Below are positions 1 through 8,559 of a DNA stretch of 64,000 bases, piece by piece (position 1 is the first letter of the stretch; each line of letters begins with the position of its first letter). The notes beneath the pieces were generated by a model. It ran no database searches. It worked only from the letters and a program-made list of their open reading frames with translations, and had not been told where the DNA came from. The stretch spans positions 36,260,001 to 36,324,000 of the forward strand of contig CP136896.1 of NCBI GenBank assembly GCA_034359265.1, given 5' to 3'. This DNA comes from Canna indica. Taxonomy: Eukaryota > Streptophyta > Magnoliopsida > Zingiberales > Cannaceae. The translations under genes were made by a program, and so were the position numbers.

Positions 1-1138
1 AATTATGTGCATTAGTCTGTCAAAAATAACTCGATTAACAACTTCTCCCATCGCAGTGAATGTTCTGGAGTCGCTCGGTACTCAGATTACTGGGCGTTTC
101 GAGCTGATACCCCGAAGTTCAATCAGTCGGCATCGTTCAAGATCTATTAGAAAAATCATGCAATTCTTTGCATTAGTCTGTCAAAAATAACTCGATTAAC
201 AACTTCTCCCATCACAGTGAATGTTCTGGAGTCGCTCGGGACTCAAATTACAGGGCCTTTCGAGCCGATACCCCGAAGTTCAATCAGTCTGCTTCGTTCA
301 ATATTCTATTCAAAAATTAGTGCAATTCTGTGCATTAGTCTGTCAAGAATAACTCGATTAACAACTTCTCCCATCGCAGTGAATGTTCTGGAGTCGCTCG
401 GTACTCAGATTACTGGGCGATTCAAGCCGATACCCCGAAGTTCAATCAGTCGGCTTCGTTCAAAATCAATTCGAAAAATCATGCAATTATGTGCATTAGT
501 CTGTCAAAAATAACTCGATTAACAACTTCTCCCATCGCAGTGAATGTTCTGGAGTCGCTCGGTACTCAGATTACTGGGCGTTTCGAGCTGATACCCCAAA
601 GTTCAATCAGTCGACATCGTTCAAGATCTATTCGAAAAATCATGCAATTCTTTGCATTAGTCTGTGAAAAATAACTCGATTAACAACTTCTCCCATCACA
701 GTGAATGTTCTGGAGTCGCTCGGGACTCAAATTACAGGGCCTTTCGAGCCGATACCCCGAAGTTCAATCAGTCTGCTTCGTTCAATATTCTATTCAAAAA
801 TTAGTGCAATTCTGTGCATTAGTCTGTCAAGAATAACTCGATTAACAACTTCTCCCATCGCAGTGAATGTTCTGGAGTCGCTCGGTACTCAGATTACTGG
901 GCGTTTCGAGCCGATACCCCGAAGTTCAATCAGTCGGCTTCGTTCAAAATCAATTCGAAAAATCGGGCAATTCTTTGCATTAGTCTGTCAAAAATAACTC
1001 GATTAACAACTTCTCCCATCACAGTGAATGTTCTGGAGTCGCTCGGTACTCAGATTACTGGGCATTTCGAGCTGATACCCCGAAGTTCAATCAGTCGGCA
1101 TCGTTCAAGATCTATTAGAAAAATCATGCAATTCTTTG
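1..1138. repeat. Left-edge monomers: partial + a + (b-c-a) + (b-c'-d)
   Basis: The window opens inside a c-type tail (bases 1-9). A class a monomer with CTATTAGAAA follows (10-170), then b-c-a (171-654) and b-c'-d (655-1138), two 484-bp trimers. No e monomer appears before 1,139, so the first visible trimer may itself be a deletion product. The sequence continues as array off the left end. Confidence 0.85.
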
Positions 1139-2267
1139 CATTAGTCTGTCAAAAATAACTCGATTAACAACTTCTCCCATCACAGTGAATGTTCTGGAGT
1201 CGCTCGGGACTCATATTACAGGGCGTTTCGAGCCGATACCCCGAAGTTCAATCAGTCTGCTTCGTTCAAGATTCTATTCGAAAAATAGAGCAATTCTGTG
1301 CATTAGTCTGTCAAGAATAACTCGATTAACAACTTCTCCCATCGCAGTGAATGTTCTGGAGTCGCTCGGTACTCAGATTACTGGGCGATTCAAGCCGATA
1401 CCCCGAAGTTCAATCAGTCGGCTTCGTTCAAAATCAATTCGAAAAATCATGCAATTATGTGCATTAGTCTGTCAAAAATAACTCGATTAACAACTTCTCC
1501 CATCGCAGTGAATGTTCTGGAGTCGCTCGGTACTCAGATTACTGGGCGTTTCGAGCTGATACCCTGAAGTTCAATCAGTCGACATCGTTCAAGATCTATT
1601 CGAAAAATCATGCAATTCTTTGCATTAGTCTGTCGAAAATAACTCGATTAACAACTTCTCCCATCACAGTGAATGTTCTGGAGTCGCTCGGGACTCAGAT
1701 TACAGGGCGTTTCGAGCCGATACCCCGAAGTTTAATCAGTCGGCATCGTTCAAGATCTATTCGAAAAATCATGCAATTCTTTGCATTAGTCTGTCAAAAA
1801 TAACTCGATTAACAACTTCTCCCATCGCAGTTAATGTTCTGGAGTCGCTCGGGACTCAAATTACAGGGCCTTTCGAGCCGATACCCCGAAGTTCAATCAG
1901 TCTGCTTCGTTCAATATTCTATTCAAAAATTAGTGCAATTCTGTGCATTAGTCTGTCAAGAATAACTCGATTAACAACTTCTCCCATCGCAGTGAATGTT
2001 CTGGAGTCGCTCGGTACTCAGATTACTGGGCGTTTCGAGCCGATACCCCGAAGTTCAATCAGTCGGCTTCGTTCAAAATCAATTCGAAAAATCGGGCAAT
2101 TCTTTGCATTAGTCTGTCAAAAATAACTCGATTAACAACTTCTCCCATCACAGTGAATGTTCTGGAGTCGCTCGGTACTCAGATTACTGGGCATTTCGAG
2201 CTGATACCCCGAAGTTCAATCAGTCGGCATCGTTCAAGATCTATTAGAAAAATCATGCAATTCTTTG
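1139..2267. repeat. 7-mer HOR unit, 1,129 bp
   Basis: Order is e-c-a-(e/d hybrid)-b-c'-d. The e monomer has GGGACTCATATTACAGGG and AATAGAGCAA. The extra fourth monomer, starting near 1,623, begins as e (GGGACTCAGATTACAGGG) and ends as d or a (GTCGGCATCG, AGATCTATTCG), consistent with an unequal crossover inside a monomer. The a monomer has ATACCCTGAAG. The e, c and a monomers are repeated at +1,129. Confidence 0.85.
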
Positions 2268-3235
2268 CATTAGTCTGTCAAAAATAACTCGATTAACAAC
2301 TTCTCCCATCACAGTGAATGTTCTGGAGTCGCTCGGGACTCATATTACAGGGCGTTTCGAGCCGATACCCCGAAGTTCAATCAGTCTGCTTCGTTCAAGA
2401 TTCTATTCGAAAAATAGAGCAATTCTGTGCATTAGTCTGTCAAGAATAACTCGATTAACAACTTCTCCCATCGCAGTGAATGTTCTGGAGTCGCTCGGTA
2501 CTCAGATTACTGGGCGATTCAAGCCGATACCCCGAAGTTCAATCAGTCGGCTTCGTTCAAAATCAATTCGAAAAATCATGCAATTATGTGCATTAGTCTG
2601 TCAAAAATAACTCGATTAACAACTTCTCCCATCGCAGTGAATGTTCTGGAGTCGCTCGGTACTCAGATTACTGGGCGTTTCGAGCTGATACCCCGAAGTT
2701 CAATCAGTCGACATCGTTCAAGATCTATTCGAAAAATCATGCAATTCTTTGCATTAGTCTGTCGAAAATAACTCGATTAACAACTTCTCCCATCACAGTG
2801 AATGTTCTGGAGTCGCTCGGGACTCAAATTACAGGGCCTTTCGAGCCGATACCCCGAAGTTCAATCAGTCTGCTTCGTTCAATATTCTATTCAAAAATTA
2901 GTGCAATTCAGTGCATTAGTCTGTCAAGAATAACTCGATTAACAACTTCTCCCATCGCAGTGAATGTTCTGGAGTCGCTCGGTACTCAGATTACTGGGCG
3001 TTTCGAGCCGATACCCTGAAGTTCAATCAGTCGGCTTCGTTCAAAATCAATTCGAAAAATCGGGCAATTCTTTGCATTAGTCTGTCAAAAATAACTCGAT
3101 TAACAACTTCTCCCATCACAGTGAATGTTCTGGAGTCGCTCGGTACTCAGATTACTGGGCATTTCGAGCTGATACCCCGAAGTTCAATCAGTCGGCATCG
3201 TTCAAGATCTATTAGAAAAATCATGCAATTCTTTG
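2268..3235. repeat. 6-mer HOR unit, 968 bp (e-c-a-b-c'-d)
   Basis: This is the canonical left-domain order. It shares the rare CATATTACAG and AATAGAGC variants of e and TGTCGAAAATAA after a with the preceding 7-mer, so the two derive from each other. The c' monomer has ATACCCTGAAG at about 3,013. Confidence 0.88.
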
Positions 3236-4849
3236 CATTAGTCTGTCAAAAATAACTCGATTAACAACTTCTCCCATCACAGTGAATGTTCTGGAGTCGC
3301 TCGGGATTCAGATTACAGGGCGTTTCGAGCCGATACCCCGAAGTTCAATCAGTCTGCTTCGTTCAAGATTCTATTCGAAAAATAGTGCAATTCTGTGCAT
3401 TAGTCTGTCCAGAATAACTCGATTAACAACTTCTCCCATCGCAGTGAATGTTCTGGAGTCGCTCGGTACTCAGATTACAGGGCGTTTCAAGCCGATACCC
3501 CGAAGTTTAATCAGTCGGCTTCGTTCAAAATCAATTCGAAAAATCATGCAATTATGTGCATTAGTCTGTCAAAAATAACTCGATTAACAACTTCTCCCAT
3601 CACAGTGAATGTTCTGGAGTCGCTCGGGACTCAAATTACAGGGCCTTTCGAGCCGATACCCCGAAGTTCAATCAGTCTGATTCGTTCAATATTCTATTCA
3701 AAAATTAGTGCAATTCTGTGCATTAGTCTGTCAAGAATAACTCGATTAACAACTTCTCCCATCGCAGTGAATGTTCTGGAGTCGCTCGGTACTCAGATTA
3801 CTGGGCGTTTCGAGCCGATACCCCGAAGTTCAATCAGTCGGCTTCGTTCAAAATCAATTCGAAAAATCGGGCAATTCTTTGCATTAGTCTGTCAAAAATA
3901 ACTCGATTAACAACTTCTCCCATCACAGTGAATGTTCTGGAGTCGCTCGGTACTCAGATTACTGGGCATTTCGAGCTGATACCCCGAAGTTCAATCAGTC
4001 GGCATCGTTCAAGATCTATTAGAAAAATCATGCAATTCTTTGCATTAGTCTGTCAAAAATAACTCGATTAACAACTTCTCCCATCACAGTGAATGTTCTG
4101 GAGTCGCTCGGGATTCAGATTACAGGGCGTTTCGAGCCGATACCCCGAAGTTCAATCAGTCTGCTTCGTTCAAGATTCTATTCGAAAAATAGTGCAATTC
4201 TGTGCATTAGTCTGTCCAGAATAACTCGATTAACAACTTCTCCCATCGCAGTGAATGTTCTGGAGTCGCTCGGTACTCAGATTACAGGGCGTTTCAAGCC
4301 GATACCCCGAAGTTTAATCAGTCGGCTTCGTTCAAAATCAATTCGAAAAATCATGCAATTATGTGCATTAGTCTGTCAAAAATAACTCGATTAACAACTT
4401 CTCCCATCACAGTGAATGTTCTGGAGTCGCTCGGGACTCAAATTACAGGGCCTTTCGAGCCGATACCCCGAAGTTCAATCAGTCTGATTCGTTCAATATT
4501 CTATTCAAAAATTAGTGCAATTCTGTGCATTAGTCTGTCAAGAATAACTCGATTAACAACTTCTCCCATCGCAGTGAATGTTCTGGAGTCGCTCGGTACT
4601 CAGATTACTGGGCGTTTCGAGCCGATACCCCGAAGTTCAATCAGTCGGCTTCGTTCAAAATCAATTCGAAAAATCGGGCAATTCTTTGCATTAGTCTGTC
4701 AAAAATAACTCGATTAACAACTTCTCCCATCACAGTGAATGTTCTGGAGTCGCTCGGTACTCAGATTACTGGGCATTTCGAGCTGATACCCCGAAGTTCA
4801 ATCAGTCGGCATCGTTCAAGATCTATTAGAAAAATCATGCAATTCTTTG
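3236..4849. repeat. Two tandem 5-mer HOR units, 807 bp each (e-c-b-c'-d)
   Basis: Units 3,236-4,042 and 4,043-4,849 lack class a. Both carry GGGATTCAGATTACAGG in e, AGTTTAATCAG in c and GTCTGATTCG in b. I found no difference between the two copies by eye, so this looks like a very recent duplication. Confidence 0.9.
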
Positions 4850-4907
4850 CATTAGTCTGTCAAAAATAACTCGATTAACAACTTCTCCCATCACAGTGAA
4901 TGTTCTG

Positions 4908-4923
4908 GAGTCGCTCGGGACTC
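4908..4923. other. Example of conserved dyad GAGTC-N6-GACTC
   Basis: A five-base inverted repeat lies in the GC-rich centre of b and e monomers and of most right-domain classes. Monomers with GGTACTC keep only four base pairs (GAGT/ACTC). Variants GAGTCACTC leave the arms intact. Confidence 0.82.
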
Positions 4924-4952
4924 AGATTACAGGGCGTTTCGAGCCGATACCC

Positions 4953-4975
4953 CGAAGTTCAATCAGTCTGCTTCG
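4953..4975. other. Example of dyad CGAAG-N13-CTTCG
   Basis: A five-base inverted repeat is present in most monomers. It is broken in classes a and d, which have CATCG instead of CTTCG, and weakened by CCCAAAG or CCTGAAG variants. It is less conserved than the other two dyads. Confidence 0.75.
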
Positions 4976-5011
4976 TTCAAGATTCTATTCGAAAAATAGT
5001 GCAATTCTGTG

Positions 5012-5172
5012 CATTAGTCTGTCAAGAATAACTCGATTAACAACTTCTCCCATCGCAGTGAATGTTCTGGAGTCGCTCGGTACTCAGATTACTGGGCGAT
5101 TCAAGCCGATACCCCGAAGTTCAATCAGTCGGCTTCGTTCAAAATCAATTCGAAAAATCATGCAATTATGTG
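5012..5172 (+). repeat. Representative class c monomer (161 bp)
   Basis: Class c follows e. It starts CATTAGTCTGTCAAGAATAA (many copies read TCCAGAATAA), has ATCGCAGTG, GGTACTCAGATTACTGGG, GCGATTCAAGCCG or GCGTTTCAAGCCG, GTCGGCTTCG and CAAAATCAATTCG, and ends TCATGCAATTATGTG. It shares its middle with c' and differs from it mainly at GATTCAAG versus GTTTCGAG and in the tail. Confidence 0.9.
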
Positions 5173-5333
5173 CGTTAGTCTGTCAAAAATAACTCGATTA
5201 ACAACTTCTCCCATCGCAGTGAATGTTCTGGAGTCGCTCGGTACTCAGATTACTGGGCGTTTCGAGCTGATACCCCGAAGTTCAATCAGTCGACATCGTT
5301 CAAGATCTATTCGAAAAATCATGCAATTCTTTG
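5173..5333 (+). repeat. Representative class a monomer (161 bp)
   Basis: Class a follows c in 6-mer units and is missing from 807-bp 5-mer units. Markers are ATCGCAGTG, GGTACTCAGATTACTGGG, GTTTCGAGCTG, GTCGACATCG, AGATCTATTCG, then TCATGCAATTCTTTG. This copy starts CGTTAG, a variant shared with the neighbouring units at 6,1xx, 7,2xx, 10,6xx and 12,4xx. It carries an AGATCT (BglII-type) site. Confidence 0.9.
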
Positions 5334-5495
5334 CATTAGTCTGTCAAAAATAACTCGATTAACAACTTCTCCCATCACAGTGAATGTTCTGGAGTCGCTC
5401 GGGACTCAAATTACAGGGCCTTTCGAGCCGATACCCCGAAGTTCAATCAGTCTGCTTCGTTCAATATTCTATTCAAAAATTAGTGCAATTCAGTG
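5334..5495 (+). repeat. Representative class b monomer (162 bp)
   Basis: Markers are ATCACAGTG, GGGACTCAAATTACAGGG, usually CCTTTCGAGCCG (GCGTTTCGAG in a minority), GTCTGCTTCG, AATATTCTATTC, then AAAAATTAGTGCAATTC. Class b replaces the AGATCT site by ATATTCT and is 162 bp long. It is normally followed by c'. Confidence 0.9.
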
Positions 5496-5656
5496 CATTA
5501 GTCTGTCAAGAATAACTCGATTAACAACTTCTCCCAGCGCAGTGAATGTTCTGGAGTCGCTCGGTACTCAGATTACTGGGCGTTTCGAGCCGATACCCCG
5601 AAGTTCAATCAGTCGGCTTCGTTCAAAATCAATTCGAAAAATCGGGCAATTCTTTG
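5496..5656 (+). repeat. Representative class c' monomer (161 bp) with near-CENP-B-box tail
   Basis: Class c' is like c but has GCGTTTCGAGCCG in the middle and a tail ATTCGAAAAATCGGGCAATT. TTCG at 5633-5636 and CGGG at 5643-5646 are six bases apart, one base shorter than the spacing in the mammalian CENP-B box. A sub-variant with GGGGGTTTCGAG occurs between about 19.1 and 37.2 kb. Confidence 0.9.
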
Positions 5657-5817
5657 CATTAGTCTGTCAAAAATAACTCGATTAACAACTTCTCCCATCA
5701 CAGTGAATGTTCTGGAGTCGCTCGGTACTCAGATTACTGGGCATTTCGAGCTGATACCCCGAAGTTCAATCAGTCGGCATCGTTCAAGATCTATTAGAAA
5801 AATCATGCAATTCTTTG
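5657..5817 (+). repeat. Representative class d monomer (161 bp)
   Basis: Class d closes the left-domain unit. Markers are ATCACAGTG, GGTACTCAGATTACTGGG, GCATTTCGAGCTG, GTCGGCATCG, AGATCTATTAG, then TCATGCAATTCTTTG. AGATCT is at 5787-5792. The CATCG variant breaks the CGAAG/CTTCG dyad, while the tail forms a perfect ATGCAA/TTGCAT dyad with the next monomer. A sub-variant ACTGGACATT marks the 11-mer units near 9.8, 11.5, 14.9, 16.7 and 22.5 kb. Confidence 0.9.
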
Positions 5818-5820
5818 CAT
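5805..5820. other. Example of conserved dyad ATGCAA-N4-TTGCAT
   Basis: The tail of one monomer and the first bases of the next form a perfect six-base inverted repeat with a four-base spacer. In other classes it is kept as ATGCA-N6-TGCAT or as ATGCAA-TTCA-TTGCAT. It recurs roughly once per monomer. A cruciform or protein-binding role is possible but only inferred. Confidence 0.85.
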
Positions 5821-8075
5821 TAGTCTGTCAAAAATAACTCGATTAACAACTTCTCCCATCACAGTGAATGTTCTGGAGTCGCTCGGGACTCAGATTACAG
5901 GGCGTTTCGAGCCGATACCCCGAAGTTCAATCAGTCTGCTTCGTTCAAGATTCTATTCGAAAAATAGTGCAATTCTGTGCATTAGTCTGTCAAGAATAAC
6001 TCGATTAACAACTTCTCCCATCGCAGTGAATGTTTTGGAGTCGCTCGGTACTCAGATTACTGGGCGATTCAAGCCGATACCCCGAAGTTCAATCAGTCGG
6101 CTTCGTTCAAAATCAATTCGAAAAATCATGCAATTATGTGCGTTAGTCTGTCAAAAATAACTCGATTAACAACTTCTCCCATCGCAGTGAATGTTCTGGA
6201 GTCGCTCGGTACTCAGATTACTGGGCGTTTCGAGCTGATACCCCGAAGTTCAATCAGTCGACATCGTTCAAGATCTATTCGAAAAATCATGCAATTCTTT
6301 GCATTAGTCTGTCAAAAATAACTCGATTAACAATTTCTCCCATCACAGTGAATGTTCTGGAGTCGCTCGGGACTCAAATTACAGGGCGTTTCGAGCCGAT
6401 ACCCCGAAGTTCAATCAGTCTGCTTCGTTCAATATTCTATTCAAAAATTAGTGCAATTCAGTGCATTAGTCTGTCAAGAATAACTCGATTAACAACTTCT
6501 CCCAGCGCAGTGAATGTTCTGGAGTCGCTCGGTACTCAGATTACTGGGCGTTTCGAGCCGATACCCCGAAGTTCAATCAGTCGGCTTCGTTCAAAATCAA
6601 TTCGAAAAATCGGGCAATTCTTTGCATTAGTCTGTCAAAAATAACTCGATTAACAACTTCTCCCATCACAGTGAATGTTCTGGAGTCGCTCGGTACTCAG
6701 ATTACTGGGCATTTCGAGCTGATACCCCGAAGTTCAATCAGTCGGCATCGTTCAAGATCTATTAGAAAAATCATGCAATTCTTTGCATTAGTCTGTCAAA
6801 AATAACTCGATTAACAACTTCTCCCATCACAGTGAATGTTCTGGAGTCGCTCGGTACTCAGATTACTGGGCATTTCGAGCTGATACCCCGAAGTTCAATC
6901 AGTCGGCATCGTTCAAGATCTATTAGAAAAATCATGCAATTCTTTGCATTAGTCTGTCAAAAATAACTCGATTAACAACTTCTCCCACCACAGTGAATGT
7001 TCTGGAGTCGCTCAGGACTCAGATTACAGGGCGTTTCGAGCCGATACCCCGAAGTTCAATCAGTCTGCTTCGTTCAAGATTCTATTCGAAAAATAGTGCA
7101 ATTCTGTGCATTAGTCTGTCAAGAATAACTCGATTAACAACTTCTCCCATCGCAGTGAATGTTTTGGAGTCGCTCGGTACTCAGATTACTGGGCGATTCG
7201 AGCCGATACCCCGAAGTTCAATCAGTCGGCTTCGTTCAAAATCAATTCGAAAAATCATGCAATTATGTGCGTTAGTCTGTCAAAAATAACTCGATTAACA
7301 ACTTCTCCCATCGCAGTGAATGTTCTGGAGTCGCTCGGTACTCAGATTACTGGGCGTTTCGAGCTGATACCCCGAAGTTCAATCAGTCGACATCGTTCAA
7401 GATCTATTCGAAAAATCATGCAATTCTTTGCATTAGTCTGTCAAAAATAACTCGATTAACAACTTCTCCCATCACAGTGAATGTTCTGGAGTCGCTCGGG
7501 ACTCAAATTACAGGGCGTTTCGAGCCGATACCCCGAAGTTCAATCAGTCTGCTTCGTTCAATATTCTATTCAAAAATTAGTGCAATTCAGTGCATTAGTC
7601 TGTCAAGAATAACTCGATTAACAACTTCTCCCAGCGCAGTGAATGTTCTGGAGTCGCTCGGTACTCAGATTACTGGGCGTTTCGAGCCGATACCCCGAAG
7701 TTCAATCAGTCGGCTTCGTTCAAAATCAATTCGAAAAATCGGGCAATTCTTTGCATTAGTCTGTCAAAAATAACTCGATTAACAACTTCTCCCATCACAG
7801 TGAATGTTCTGGAGTCGCTCGGTACTCAGATTACTGGGCATTTCGAGCTGATACCCCGAAGTTCAATCAGTCGGCATCGTTCAAGATCTATTAGAAAAAT
7901 CATGCAATTCTTTGCATTAGTCTGTCAAAAATAACTCGATTAACAACTTCTCCCATCACAGTGAATGTTCTGGAGTCGCTCGGTACTCAGATTACTGGGC
8001 ATTTCGAGCTGATACCCCGAAGTTCAATCAGTCGGCATCGTTCAAGATCTATTAGAAAAATCATGCAATTCTTTG
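5818..8075. repeat. Two tandem 7-mer HOR units, 1,129 bp each (e-c-a-b-c'-d-d)
   Basis: Units 5,818-6,946 and 6,947-8,075 have d duplicated at the end. Both carry GAATGTTTTGGAG in c and CCCAGCGCAG in c'. The e monomers at 6,947 and 8,076 share CCCACCACAG and CTCAGGACTC, a linked pair that also recurs at 13,237. Confidence 0.9.
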
Positions 8076-8559
8076 CATTAGTCTGTCAAAAATAACTCGA
8101 TTAACAACTTCTCCCACCACAGTGAATGTTCTGGAGTCGCTCAGGACTCAGATTACAGGGCGTTTCGAGCCGATACCCCGAAGTTCAATCAGTCTGCTTC
8201 GTTCAAGATTCTATTCGAAAAATAGTGCAATTCTGTGCATTAGTCTGTCCAGAATAACTCGATTAACAACTTCTCCCATCGCAGTGAATGTTCTGGAGTC
8301 GCTCGGTACTCAGATTACTGGGCGTTTCGAGCCGATACCCCGAAGTTCAATCAGTCGACTTCGTTCAAAATCAATTTGAAAAATCGGGCAATTCTTTGCA
8401 TTAGTCTGTCAAAAATAACTCGATTAACAACTTCTCCCATCACAGTGAATGTTCTGGAGTCGCTCGGTACTCAGATTACTGGGCATTTCGAGCTGATACC
8501 CCGAAGTTCAATCAGTCGGCATCGTTCAAGATCTATTAGAAAAATCATGCAATTCTTTG
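8076..8559. repeat. 3-mer HOR unit, 484 bp (e-c'-d)
   Basis: This short unit carries e with CCCACCACAG and c' with CAATTTGAAAAATCGGG, where the usual ATTCG has become ATTTG. The e-c'-d trimer recurs at 9,850, 11,624 and 13,237. Confidence 0.87.

Larger units (their letters stand above)
4850..5011 (+). repeat. Representative class e monomer (162 bp), left domain
   Basis: Class e opens most left-domain HOR units. Markers are ATCACAGTG, GGGACTCAGATTACAGGG, GTTTCGAGCCG, GTCTGCTTCG, GATTCTATTCG, then ATAGTGCAATTCTGTG. The T of GATTCT makes it 162 bp instead of 161 and destroys the AGATCT site found in classes a and d. All three short dyads of the monomer are at least partly present in this class. 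Confidence 0.9.
4850..5817. repeat. 6-mer HOR unit, 968 bp, reference unit for the left domain
   Basis: This is a complete e-c-a-b-c'-d unit with lengths 162+161+161+162+161+161, checked monomer by monomer. It shares CGTTAGTC at the start of a and CCCAGCGCAG in c' with the units at 5,818 and 6,947. Confidence 0.92.

Noticed and set aside
5633..5646. A true CENP-B box in class c'
   Set aside because: TTCG and CGGG are separated by six bases, not seven, and the other defined positions do not all fit. It is kept only as a near-miss finding.
5805..5820. Rho-independent terminators or promoters at the dyads
   Set aside because: Stems of five or six base pairs with no adjoining T-run and no associated gene give no support for bacterial terminators. 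They recur in every monomer.
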